Assembly (NCBI RefSeq): GCF_001704415.2
Contig: NC_030819.1
Span: forward strand, 36,574,575-36,638,574
DNA length: 64,000 nt
Reading direction: 5' to 3'
DNA from: Capra hircus
Lineage: Eukaryota; Chordata; Mammalia; Artiodactyla; Bovidae
The notes below the pieces were generated by a model, which saw only the letters and a list, made by a program, of their open reading frames with translations, made no database searches and was not told the DNA's origin. The position numbers and the translations under genes were made by a program. Of this stretch, positions 47,386-58,547 are shown piece by piece (positions within the stretch are counted from its first letter, which is position 1; every line of letters begins with the position of its first letter).

Positions 47386-47994
47386 TCAGTGCTCAGCTTT
47401 CTTTATAGTCCAACTCTCATATCCATACTTGACTACTGGAAAAACCATAGTCTTTATGAGACATACCTTTGTTGGCAAATTAATGTCTCTGCTTTTTAAT
47501 ACACTGTCTAGGTTGGTCATAACTTTCCTTCCAAGGAGTAAGCGTCTTTTGATTTCATGGATGCAGTCACCATCTACAGTGATTTTGGAGCCCTCCAAAA
47601 TAAAGTCAACCACTGTTTCCATTGTTTCCCCATCTATTTCCCATGAAGTGATGGGACCAGATGCCACGATTTTAGTTTTCTGAATGTTGAGCTTTAAGCC
47701 AACTGTTTCATTCTCCTCTTTCACCTTTATCAAAAGGCTCTTTAGTTTCTCTTCACTTTCTGCCATAAAGGTGGTGTCATCAGAGTATATACTGCTGCTA
47801 AGTTGCTTCTGTCGTGTCCGACTGTGCGACCCCATAGACGGCAGCCCACCAGGCTCCCCCATCCCTGGGATTCTCCAGGCAAGAACACTGGAGTGGGTTG
47901 CCATTTCTTTCTCCACAGCATATCTGAGGTTATTGGTATTTCCCCCAGCCATCTTGATTCCAGCTTGTGCTTCATCCAGCCCAGCGTTCCTCAT
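47386..47994 (-). pseudogene. BovB RT remnant with in-frame SINE in YADD
   Basis: A 202-codon minus-strand frame reading NNLRYA (residues 21-26), then about 43 SINE-derived residues, then YSDDTTFMAES (YSDD at 70-73) and the usual downstream RT blocks to residue 202. The insertion splits the catalytic box, and the 7-bp target duplication supplies the second Tyr codon. The product could not work as an RT, and upstream motifs are missing. Confidence 0.85.
47791..47916 (-). mobile_element. BovA monomer nested in BovB, with TSD
   Basis: Antisense second-monomer type (gaccccatagacggcagccc at about 47828). Direct repeats agtatat (47784-47790) and agcatat (47917-47923) form a 7-bp imperfect TSD. Confidence 0.88.
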
Positions 47995-48015
47995 GTTGTA
48001 CTCTGCATATAAGTT

Positions 48016-48769
48016 GCTATGATATAATTAATGAGGAGACATTCACTCAGTTTTACATCCCTTTCTCAATATAGACACACAGTGTTGGCAACACGCGTTG
48101 TCTTATATCTGCTTTAGAACTGAAAGGAGCAACCAAAAAAAAGTGAGGTTCAGAAGGTTGAAGTTCGAGTTCAATATCACATTTGAGATGATACTCCACA
48201 GAGATAACTTGGTCTCATAAGTTGTTATTCCTCTTTGTAACCCAGAGGCATTTCCCCCAGGTTCTCTGTGGCAATAGGAGTCTTTTTTTAACACAAAGTC
48301 TGACAAGTATCACTGGCATCTCTTGATCCAACACATAGCCTCTTTCCAATTAGTCTGCACCATGCTGGCTTCTGCTCCCCCAAAGGATCCTACCCTCTGA
48401 ATCTTCGTTTCTGGTTTACTTCTCTCCTTTCTTATATAGTTTGAAGGATTCATTTGGATTTTTCAAAGTCCAGCTTGAGTCCCAGATGAGTCCTGTAGTT
48501 CAGACAGTGTGAAGCCAAACATTTGGAGCATGTTCTTTAGTACTCAGCACCTTTTCTCCCCAACTTATGTGGGGATTTTATTTGATGTGTCAGATTTCCA
48601 CAGCCTAGAAGAAATAAATATCAATTAATTCCATTGTTCTACAACCCTTAATATTAGATAACATAGCCTGTCATTTTAATCACAATACTACAGTCTAAAG
48701 TGAAAGCTGCTGGTCTTGGGAGACAGATAGGATCAGATATATCTGGTGACACATGTATCTTCCTTGAGT
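48016..48769. other. Unassigned stretch
   Basis: No repeat or gene recognised. Confidence 0.4.
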
Positions 48770-48781
48770 ACTCCTTTGTAT

Positions 48782-49356
48782 TGGACTTAAAATCACTGCG
48801 TATGGTAACTGCAGCTAAGAAATTGAAAGACATTTGTTCCTTGGAAGGAAAACTATGAAAAACCTAAACAGTATATTAAAAAGCAGAGACATCACTCGTC
48901 AAACAGGGGTCCATATTATCAAAACTATGGCTTTTCCAGTAGTCATGTGTGGATGTGAGAGTTGGCCATGAGGAAGGCTGAGTGCCAAACAATTGATGCT
49001 TATGAGCTGTGGTGTTGGAGAAAATTCTGGAGACTTCCTTGGACTGCAAGGAGATCAAACCAGTCAATGTTAAAGGAAATCAGTCCTGAATATTCATTGG
49101 AAAGACTGATGCTGAAGCTCCAATACTTGGACCACCTGATGTGAAGAGCCAACTCATTAGAAAAGACCTTGATGCTGGAAAAGATTGAGGGCAGGAGGAG
49201 AAGGGGGTGACAGAGGATGAGATGGTTGGATGGCATCACCTACTCAAGGGATGAGTTTAAGCAAACTTCAGGAGAGAGTGAAGGACAGGGAAGGCTGGCA
49301 TGCTGCAGTCCATGGGGTGGCAAAGAGTTGGACATTACTAAGCGTAAAGAACAACA
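48782..49356 (+). mobile_element. BovB LINE 3' fragment with 12-bp TSD
   Basis: Sense BovB from aaaatcactgcgtatggtaa to the 3' tail ending taaagaacaaca. An exact 12-bp TSD, actcctttgtat, lies at 48770-48781 and 49357-49368. Only about 575 bp was copied, beginning beyond the YADD box. Confidence 0.94.
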
Positions 49357-49368
49357 ACTCCTTTGTAT

Positions 49369-49825
49369 AAAATGTATAAGCAAAGTGTATGATCTTAGAC
49401 TTTATTTATACTGCATCATCCCTAAGAGTCATTCCACATCTATGAGTGTGGCTAATCCTAGAAGACCCTGGCAGCAAGGCTTTGAAACAATGCAAAGCTC
49501 AGCCTGATGATTCAATAATTCTAGGAGGAACATGTTGCATAGAAGGCCAGTGTGAGAAGGAGGAATATGGAGCCCAGGCTGAAATGGGAAGCAAAACAAA
49601 TAATAGGAGGAAACTCGTAGATCATGTTTGGGAGAAATTCACACTAGAAAAGAGGCAGGATTCCACAGTAGTGGGTATGGATCTGGCAGGATCTGTCTCT
49701 GGATGTAAGAAAGTTCAGTCAGCAGGTAAGCAGGTACCCACATAGAGGGTGGGACTCATGGGTAAAATTCTGCCTGTGAAATGATATGGGGAAGGGGGAA
49801 GTTGAGGGCTGTGGACAAATAATGC
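49369..49825. other. Unassigned stretch
   Basis: A 99-codon open frame (49446-49745) has no recognised family. Confidence 0.4.
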
Positions 49826-50031
49826 TTGTGTCTGTGTGTCTGACTCTGCGACTCTGTGGACTTTAGCCCACAAGGCTCCTCTGTCCATGGAATTTTTCAG
49901 GCAAGAGTACTGGAGTGGGTTGTCCTTTCCTCCTCCAGGGGATCTTCACCACCCAGGGATTGAACCCTCCTCTCCTAGGTCTCCTGAACTGCAGAGGGAT
50001 TCTTTACCTGCTGAGCCCTCAGGGAAGCCCC
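49826..50031 (-). mobile_element. Bov-tA SINE (antisense)
   Basis: gtgtgtctgactctgcgact through gagccctcagggaagcccc. Confidence 0.91.
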
Positions 50032-52904
50032 ATAGAAAATGAATGCTGTCTGCTATATCAGTAAACAAAGTATGTTGTTTACTGAAGTAGTTTACTGCCC
50101 CCAACTGGGCACCCTGAAGGGATTCAGGATGGAGTTAAGCAGAATATGAGTTAACGTATGTATCAAAGAAATGATCTCAGTAAGCCCAGATTCTTGCATC
50201 TTCCATGCACAGAAAAGCACAAAATTAATGAACTTGAGATGTCTGTTTTTCTTTAACTAACAGTAATTAATCTGTTTTTAATTTTTTTTTCTTTTTTCCA
50301 AAACTCCTGTATATGCTGGCTCCTCCTTTACCTTTGTGGAGCAGCCCTCAGAGCTGTCTGAAGGGCTGTTTCCCAGGTTTAAGTCCTCAGCAAGTCTGCC
50401 AAATAAACATAATTCTCAACTTTTAGATTATGCTTTTTTGGTTGTTGTTTTAGTCAACAGGAACACTTAGTGAAATGGGAGGGACAAGGAAGTAACTTAT
50501 GAATCCCAATTCTTTCTCAGACTCTATGGTCAGATTCAGAGCTGCAGCAATTCTGAATAGATGCTGAGAGAGTGCTGTTAGCTTTGGGCTCCTTACAAGG
50601 CTAGGAAGACCAGACAAGACTGAGAAACTGGTCAAGGCTGAACTTCTAGGGTTTTACTTATCTTAGTTCTGAAGGTCACAGGGAGGCAGCGAAAGGGAGC
50701 CAAGCAGATAGTTAGAATCCATTGCCTGCCTAGAAAAGCCAAATAGGTTTGAATTGAAACTTGCATGTTTCTTTGAAGATGAGTTAATATTTACATAAAG
50801 CCGACTTTGATGGAGCCACTGCTGATTGCAGGAGAGATAGAGTGTGCTCTGAAGAGTGTGGTCAGGTCAGATTATAAAAAGAAATTCTTATAAGCATTTT
50901 CCTAAATCATAGATTTCTCTTCCAAGGCATATTTTATCAGCTAATTCTGCAACAATCTGCAGCTATCTTTCTGCTTTACTTTTTTTCTTAAAAGCAAAAC
51001 CAAAACCAATACTGTCATTCAGTTGCTTTCTTCTTTAATCTATTTCTCTTAAAAACGTTTTCCTGTTGCCTTTTTTGTTTGGTGAAATGTGTCATTTTTC
51101 TGATCCTAAAATAAAGAGACATAATAGTTTTTATCTCCAAAGCTCATGGAAAATGAAATCATGTGTTTTAAATCACTTCCATTCCATTTCCCATTTTTGG
51201 ATTTTGTGCCAGAAACTATTTCTCCTTCTAGTCTTTCCCACATCTCTAAAACCTTACTTAAAAATTCTTCCCAGACAAAATGAACATACAGTGCTTGGTA
51301 GGAATATTTTTGCATGAACTGCATGCTTCATTATTTACTTCTGATATATCATGAAAACATATATACTTGCGTATCCTAATTTATTGTGGGGCAAAGAAGG
51401 CTCATCAGAGTGGTAGGGAATGTGTGTGTGTATGTATAGAGAGGTTTGTTGTTGTTGTTGTTGTTTCACAAGCACTTAAGGATTATACAACAAATTGAGT
51501 TAAGAAAGGCAAGACCTGGAGGGCATCAGACTGAAAAATTGAGCCAGGCTAGTGAAGTAGAGATTGTTTGAGGGTCTCAACCCAAAAGGGGCTGTGCATT
51601 GACCCAAAGAACTTCCAGAAGAATAGATCTGTTCAAGCAGGGAGATGAGCTCTAGAACCAATCAGGCAAGTCCCCTCCCCCACTTTCTTTAAAGGCTGGG
51701 GATCAGAGAAAGAGATGGCTTCTTGGGGATGAAAAGGAAACATTTTTGAAAGGACCTGGGCATAGCTAATAAACCTGAACTGGTCTACTCTTGATTGTGT
51801 TGGTAACTTTATTTTGCTGCTGTGTCCCAGAACACGTCTATTCATGATCATTAAAAATTAGAAGTTTGGCTACTTTGGCTCACCTTCTTTTTAATCTTGG
51901 GAGAAATTCAAGCCACACTTCTGATTATAGCAAGTTGGATGGTGCTCATAGTAACTTTAAGTTTTGGGTGAACAGGAGGTGAGTTTACCATCCTTATATG
52001 CTCAAAACCTATCACAGTGCCTGAAATACAGGAAAGAATTTAAAATATTGGTTCTTTTTCTCAGAAACAGAAGCATATGTGATAAGCAGGTAGAACCATG
52101 GGCCTAGTTGTTATCTGAGGACATTTCTCTAAATCAACTACCACAAACTAGTATTTTGTAGGCATTCACCAGCTTAAAAATCTCATCAGTGAATCAGACT
52201 TGCTTTTTTTTTCAGTTACATGGGTAGAGAGTGTAGAGTATTTTGAAATCTATTCATACTAGCAGATTCAAGGAGAAGATAAATCCATCTTTCTGTGGAG
52301 TTAAATGTTCCACAGGGGCCAAACTAAAAGATTTAGGTTTGGAGTTATGGTTTTGTATTTCTGTTTGTTCTTAATAGCTGAAGCAATCAATCATTATCAT
52401 AAACCTAACTTTTTTTTTTCAATTGCATTCAAAATAGAATTTTGAAGTTCAAATAACGACTATGAAATTGCCAGAGGAAATCCAAAGATCTTTTTTATGA
52501 GATAAATATAGGTTCTATATATATGTTACTTGGTGGGCAAGGTCCATGTTGAATGGTAGGAGACATTCTGGGCAAAGTCCATTCTTCAAATCTTCATAGT
52601 TTATTAGAGCTTTGCTGTTCTTATTCCAGGTACATCAGGTATTTAGCTAAAAGACTGCTAGATGGATAGGACACCAACTGGTGAATATATTGAAAATAGC
52701 TCATATTTGAGAGAGATTCTAACAAGGTTTGTAATTGCTCTGAGGCATATACTTTAAGTTCCTTGCATTGTAGCTCTGTATCCTTTTATAAAGTCATAAC
52801 TGAAAAAAAAAGAGGGGCCTCATCAAAATCATTTGCTTCAATTTTTTTGTATTTTACAAAGCTGCACTTGAACAGAACATCCTCCTTGATTTTCAGATTC
52901 TGAA
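50032..52904. other. Repeat-poor 2.9-kb block
   Basis: Only a (TTG)n at 51446-51466 and a faint MIR-like end near 52005-52045 are recognisable. No gene. Confidence 0.45.
51446..51466. repeat. (TTG)n microsatellite
   Basis: Six to seven TTG/GTT units after a short GT run. Confidence 0.85.
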
Positions 52905-52908
52905 AGTT

Positions 52909-53536
52909 TGTTGCTGAATCACGACAGACCCCAGGATTCTTGGCCTCCAGAGGAGAAGAATACAATCTGGGGCCAGAGACGAGGCTTGATTGCTCAGAGC
53001 TTTTGTGTAATAAAGTTTTATTAAAGTATAAAAGAGATAGAGAAAGCTTCTGACACAGACATTGGAAGGGGGATGGAGAGTGCCCCCTTGTTAGTGTTAG
53101 CAATGGAGTTATATACCTTTTGATTAGTTATTATAATGAATCAAAAGAATGTCTCAAGTTTGTGAAAATTTTACCAGACCCACTTCTACAATTTACATTT
53201 TAGGAAACAAGATTAGAATTTAACAATAGAAAGTTCCTACCAGACCCACTTCCATAATATACACTCTAAAATATCAGGATTAGTCAGAATGTTTTCAGGA
53301 AGGAGAAACTGTCCTCAAGCAGGATACATTGTTGTTGTATAATCCCTAGCACAGAGTTTAAACTGAATTGTGTAATTGACTAAGACTAAGAAATGAAGAC
53401 AAAAAAAGTTTGTCCTTTCCTCCTCCTTGAGAATTCCAGACCCTTCTCTCCTTGGGGACCCCCAGACTTCTTATCAACCTGCCTAGGAATTGACTCTCTC
53501 AATTCTCTTATATGAAAACCTATAGGAAAAGTTTCA
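52909..53536 (-). mobile_element. Solo LTR, probable class I ERV (antisense)
   Basis: On the minus strand it begins TGAAAC and ends CAGCAACA. Just before U5 the minus strand reads ctttaataaaactttattac (aataaa at about 53019-53024). 4-bp flanks agtt at 52905-52908 and 53537-53540 fit a gammaretrovirus-type TSD. No primer-binding site or internal region adjoins. The U5 text (caatcaagcctcgtctctgg) matches a ruminant ERV LTR that I know by sequence but cannot name. The 53536 boundary is inferred from the TSD. Confidence 0.7.
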
Positions 53537-53540
53537 AGTT

Positions 53541-54067
53541 TAGCCCCAGTTAAAAAGAAAACATCTACAGAATATATGCAATACATTTGCTCTCCCTAAC
53601 TCCTTCTACATGCTCAGAAACCATAGAAAGAAATTCACAGTCTGAGTGGAAAGCAGTTTCCTTCAGGAAATCAGTACTATCCATTTTTTCCCCATCTTTC
53701 TATGATCTCTGTTATATTGTGATCCCAAATCGCCTTGTTTTGTGTTATAGTCACTCATACATGTTGTCTTACAAATCTTTTCAGAAACAGCCCTCAAGCA
53801 ACATTAAAGCAAACACTGTGATCTCCTAATCTCTAATGTAGTACTTAGCAAAAAGAGAGGTTTCATAAATATTTACTGAATAAACTAATGAAAGATATCA
53901 ACACATATCATATGGAATCTGTAACCAGTTTTCTGACACTGTAATAAAAATTCCTTATTCTCAAACTCATTGAGTGTAGGGTATGTTTTACATGAATCTC
54001 CGTGGAAGAGGAGGCTGCGGGAAGAGGCATGGAATGAAGGGGGTACATTTGCGTTTGAACACTGGTT
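53541..54067. other. Unassigned stretch
   Basis: A short L2/MIR-like 3' end lies near 53835-53890. Otherwise nothing. Confidence 0.4.
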
Positions 54068-55034
54068 TCTTTTCTTAAAATTGTGGTATAGTTGACATAT
54101 AGTGTTATATTAGTTCCAGATATACAATTGCAATGTTTCTGTATTTGTATATATTGCAAAATGATCATCACAATAAGTCTATTTGTTACTGAGTGCAAGC
54201 TCCCTCTGCTTGCTGCCTGACAGGCTAATGAATCAGAAATGAGGCGTTCAAGTAAGTAATACAACTTGAGCAGATGGCAGACTAATGTCTCAATATAACC
54301 ATCTTACCGGGTCTGGATTCCAGATTCTTTTATGGATCAGAGATGAGGGGAGGTGAGGAAACAAAGTAAAAAAGACATTAATCTTACAAATATCTCCTAG
54401 AATGGCAAGTCTCAGTCAGGGGTATGTGTTAATTTCTTCCTTCCTGCCATCTATAGGCAGACAGGGTACTGAACAAAGGCAAGTTAGCTTAACAGTCAGG
54501 CACAGGGGCAGGATTCTCTGAGGTAGGCCATTATGTGTCATTGTAATAACAAAAGCAATGGAAAGCAAATCAAAGAAACAGTCTCAGCATGGAGTCAGAA
54601 CTGGCTTTCCCCTGTAACATATGTAACATCCATCTACATATAACGTCAAGTTTTTTTTTCTTGTGATAAAATCTAAGATTTTTAGCAACTTTCAAATGTG
54701 GAATATGGTATTATTAACTATAGTCATCATGCTATGCATTACATCTCCATAACATTTATTTCATAAATGGGAGTTTTTAACTTTGTTGATTTCCTTCACC
54801 AATTTCCATCACCAACCCCCTTCCTCGCTTCTGGTAACCACCAATCTGTTCTCTGTGAGCTCGGTTTTTGTTCATTTTTATTTGTTTGTTTTGTTTTCAG
54901 ACCCCACATATAGGTGAGATTATATAGTATTTGCCTTTGTCTAATTTATTTCATTTAGTGAAATAAATGGTCCTCGAGGTCCATCTATGTTTTTGCAAAT
55001 GTCAAGATTGCATTTCTTTTTTATGGTTGAGTGT
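54068..55034 (-). mobile_element. Old L1 3' UTR (antisense), split by a solo LTR
   Basis: Left piece 54068-54183 (gtggtatagttgacatatag ... cacaataagtct) and right piece 54620-55034 (gtaacatccatctacatata ... aaccaccaatctgttctctg) are contiguous in L1. The LTR at 54184-54619 interrupts them. Confidence 0.85.
54184..54619 (-). mobile_element. 436-bp solo LTR, class I-type ERV (antisense)
   Basis: Termini form a perfect 6-bp inverted repeat: tgttac at 54184 and gtaaca ending at 54619. The 4-bp flanks tatt (54180-54183) and tatg (54620-54623) differ at one base. A TATA-like ataaaag on the minus strand (about 54329-54335) suggests antisense orientation. There is no internal viral sequence. Family name not assigned. 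Confidence 0.83.
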
Positions 55035-55096
55035 ATGTGTATATACACACATGCACACACACATGTATATGTCACAGTTATATATACACATATAAC
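55034..55096. repeat. TA/CA microsatellite
   Basis: Alternating TG, TA and CA tract continuing from the L1 3' region. Confidence 0.8.
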
Positions 55097-55164
55097 ACGA
55101 AGAACACTGACTTCTTTGAAGGAGTTGCCTGTCCTTTTTTTCCTTTTTTTTAATATCCCATGAA

Positions 55165-55318
55165 GGGTAGTAGGTCTCAACAGTCTATGGTTACCAAATA
55201 ACTTGTCACTTTCTATTGGTTTATTTTTAACATAGTCCAATGGTTGATGACTGATTGATGGTGATTGTCCCCTCCCCAAAGTATCTCCAGGCTGTTTGTA
55301 GGAACCCCCATGAGGTCA
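55165..55318 (+). repeat. Unrecognised duplicated segment, copy 1
   Basis: Shares order and wording with 55809-55945: gtctcaac/tggtctatg, aacatagtcca, gattg, tgtcccctccccaaag, atctccaggctgttt, taggaacccccatg. Diverged direct copy about 640 bp away. Family unknown. In the minus strand both give a short similar peptide, but stops interrupt the second copy. Confidence 0.6.
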
Positions 55319-55556
55319 CTACATGGATATGGGAGATAGATTGGTCTTCATTTGGAAGTATGTTTCCAATTATCCTACTAAGTAGTTTTCCTCCTTATAT
55401 AGCGTTGAACACATTAACCCCTGAGTGAACAAGTCAGCTACTGGGCCTGACAGAAGTCAGATGCAGGCTACCCAGGGCTTGCCACCACAGTAGCAGAAGT
55501 CTTTGGTAAAGAGCAGGCAATTGCTAAAGAGAGGGAAGTGGGGAGAGGCAAAACAG

Positions 55557-55765
55557 AGCCAGGGGATTAAGAGATACAGACTACTATGTATAAAATAGAT
55601 AAGCCACAAGGATATTGTATAGCACAGGGAATTGCAGCCATTATCTTGTAATAACTTTTAATGGAGTATAATCTATAAAAATATCGAGTCACTATGCTAT
55701 GCATCTGAAACTAATCTAATACTGTAAATCAATTGTACCTCAATTTTTTTTAAAAAAGCTGTTGC
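55557..55765 (+). mobile_element. Old L1 3' UTR
   Basis: aagccacaaggatattgtat, agcacagggaattgcagcca, tgctatgcatctgaaactaa, tactgtaaatcaattgtacc, then an A-rich tail. Inserted between the two copies of the duplicated segment. Confidence 0.75.
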
Positions 55766-55808
55766 TGAACCTGTTTTTATTTTCACCTTACAGTACATAA
55801 ATCCCAGG

Positions 55809-55945
55809 TCTCAATGGTCTATGATAACTTTTATTTCCTTTTTGCTTTCAACATAGTCCAGTCACCCGATTGCTAGAGAATGTCCCCTGCCCAAAGAATC
55901 TCCAAACTGTTTCTAGGAATCCCCATGGTGCCATCTCATGCACAT
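55809..55945 (+). repeat. Unrecognised duplicated segment, copy 2
   Basis: Second member of the pair described at 55165-55318. The alignment is anchored by aacatagtcca (about 55850), tgtcccctgcccaaag and atctccaaactgttt. Confidence 0.6.
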
Positions 55946-58525
55946 TTCAGACCAAATCTCTTTGGTTCTTCCTCCTCTATTCATCTTGCCATATTAACCA
56001 TAGTTGACCCTTGCAATAGTTTTGCTTGGCTAATCCAGGCTGCAGGGTGATGGTTTCCACTCCTCATATTACATCTGCCCAACATGCATCCACACCAGGT
56101 CAAGGGAGAACAACATGTCACATTCAGAGGTGGTCCCTCTGCAATTGCTCACAGGGCCACTGAATTTACTGAAGCCTTGAAAACAAAATCTTATAGATAG
56201 CCCCTTAAATTTTCTATTAGATGTGGCTATTCCTAGAATCCAAACCGACATCTAATTCTTTACTAAAAGCCTTGCTCCTTCACCAGCTCCTCACATGCTA
56301 CCAGAGACAGAGAGACACTCATCCACCATCATGAACACTGCAAGCAATGTGTTGCCTTAGCCTCTAGAGGTGGTTAACATCTGGACCCCAAGGGGGAATA
56401 AAGAAGGTCATTTCCCCCAAAGCCAGACACAACTCATTATTAACCCTTTCCCAGGGCAAATTACGATGGGAAAATCTGTAAAGGTGAAATTCCACCTCTC
56501 ACATGTATTGGCTCGACTTGGCCCCACAATCTCCACAAAACAGCCTCAATAATAAAAGAGTATTTTACCCTATAATATGATTTATTTCATCTGGAATAAA
56601 CACAAATAATCCCACTCAGGTTGCACAGCACCAGATTCACTTTTTTCTCTAGTATAACACAAACAGAAGATGAAGTGTGAATCAGTTTACCTCTCCTAAG
56701 CTCTTATCATCGAGTGCTTTGTTGCACATATGCCTAGCAACCAAGAATGCACCATAACATGTAGGCATCGATGATGCATTTATGGAATTGCATAATTCCA
56801 TAATTGCAAGAATGGAAAAAACTAAATGTCCATTTTAGTAAATTTTCCAAAAGAAAGATTAACTCTAGTCTCTATCTGAAAAGAATTGCTTATTATTTTT
56901 TAAATGACTACTTTTAATTTTCAAAAATGTTAAGATCAAGTTTTTCTGAGGCATTCCCTCTCTCTACATGCTAACACTCAGTTCCAATATCATGAAATCA
57001 TAAAAGTTTGTCTAAATACCCTTAACTTCTAAATCTACCAGTTATCTCCATTCTCAGGTTATTTCATTTTAATTTTTTTTTGTAAAATTGACATGCATGT
57101 CTTGTATAACAGAAAGAAAATATGTAGTCAGCCAGAAGGGAAACACATAGGAATGTGCAAAGGTGGGGAGGCGAGAGACAGTAAAACCCATAATGTGATC
57201 ACATGGAGCTGGTTTTGAGTTCTTGCTTTACCTTTTACTAACTTAAGATCTTGAGAAAGTTTATAATCTTACTGAATCTAAACTTCAGACAATAATAAAA
57301 ATTTCCTCATAAAAGAGTGGGAGGAATATAGGAGATAATTCACGTCAACTGCATAGCTTAATGCAAATCTGTTATTTTAAAAAATTATTTTTAATAATTT
57401 CATGTTAAATTTTATGTTTCTAAACCATAAGAACTCTGGATATTACCTTAATATTTCCACGGAAATCTTCCTAGATTTTCTGTTGCAATCTTCTTATTTT
57501 TGTATCAGTTAGAGGCTGTTGAGGTGGAGGTTAATACATTGGCTAACAGATAATTACTATAGAAAGCTAAACTCAGATGCTAAATCTTCTTCTCAGCAGG
57601 CTTGGAACAAACCTTCTGATATGATAAGAAAATGCTTATGCAAAGAAAGTCATAATAAAATAGAGCAGGGTGGAACAAGAGGTCATTGTCCTTCAGGGTG
57701 GTTTATATATACTACAAAGAAATGTTGAGCTGTGGAGCCCGAAATATATCAATTTAGAAACAGCTTAGATGTTGAACTGGTCTTTTGTTTGAGTATCTAA
57801 TAGCCTCAACACATGTGGGTGAGCAATGAATTTTGTCAGACTTGATGGAGTTTCTTAGAGCTTGGACTTGCGAATAGTAAATTTGAGGTTGCTTCCCTCT
57901 GGTTGTCTACTCTGAAATTGAACCAAACTTCCTGAGGAGAACAGGCATGTTTTAAGTGAATATTTTGACATACAGTGTTTTATTGATGTCTGTGCCCGAC
58001 TATAATAAATAAGATGCAGGGAAAAAACGATGGAGTGGCGTGTCTTGGTGTTGAGAATAAAAACTTGTGACACTCAAAATTTAAAGATTTTCTAGCCATC
58101 TTTCTCAGGGCTCATCCTTACTCAAACCATCATCTTTCAAAACAGCAGAAATACTCATGCATACTTGACCTTGTCTACCTTGAGTTTAATTTCAACTCAT
58201 TTTAGGGGTTCTGAAGTTCACTTCCTCCAGCAGAAACACAGCTTCTAGGATCTGGGAATGGTGTGAGTGCTTCTTTTGAACATTAAACAAATGTTCTGAA
58301 AGCACATTTAGTTGAATTATGTTCAATTAACTCAGACACACATGAAATGAATTTATTTGGAACAATGGTATTACAAATGATATGGAAAAATTTGAGGATA
58401 AAGAGCCTAATGATATCTCTCATATTTTGACAAGATATATTTGCAGACCAGTTGGAGGAGGTGGGTTCCATATTGAATACAATGAGAACAGTTTAGAATT
58501 TCTTTGCCCTAAGACATGCTCTAGA
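55946..58525. other. Unassigned stretch
   Basis: No confident repeat or gene in 2.6 kb. A 60-codon antisense frame at 56069-56251 is Cys-containing but unrecognised. Confidence 0.4.
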
Positions 58526-58547
58526 TCAGGAGTCCAAAACATTCCAT

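Larger units (their letters stand above)
47024..48015 (-). mobile_element. BovB LINE (antisense), split by a BovA monomer
   Basis: 3' end at left (ttcagttcagttcagtcact), RT palm region at right (ctctgcatataagtt). A BovA monomer sits at 47791-47916 within the codons of the YADD motif. The minus-strand frame 47994-47386 (202 codons) stays open across it. Confidence 0.93.

Noticed and set aside
53908..54264. 118-codon antisense open frame
   Set aside because: Crosses the junction of an old L1 and a solo LTR, so it is a fortuitous fusion.
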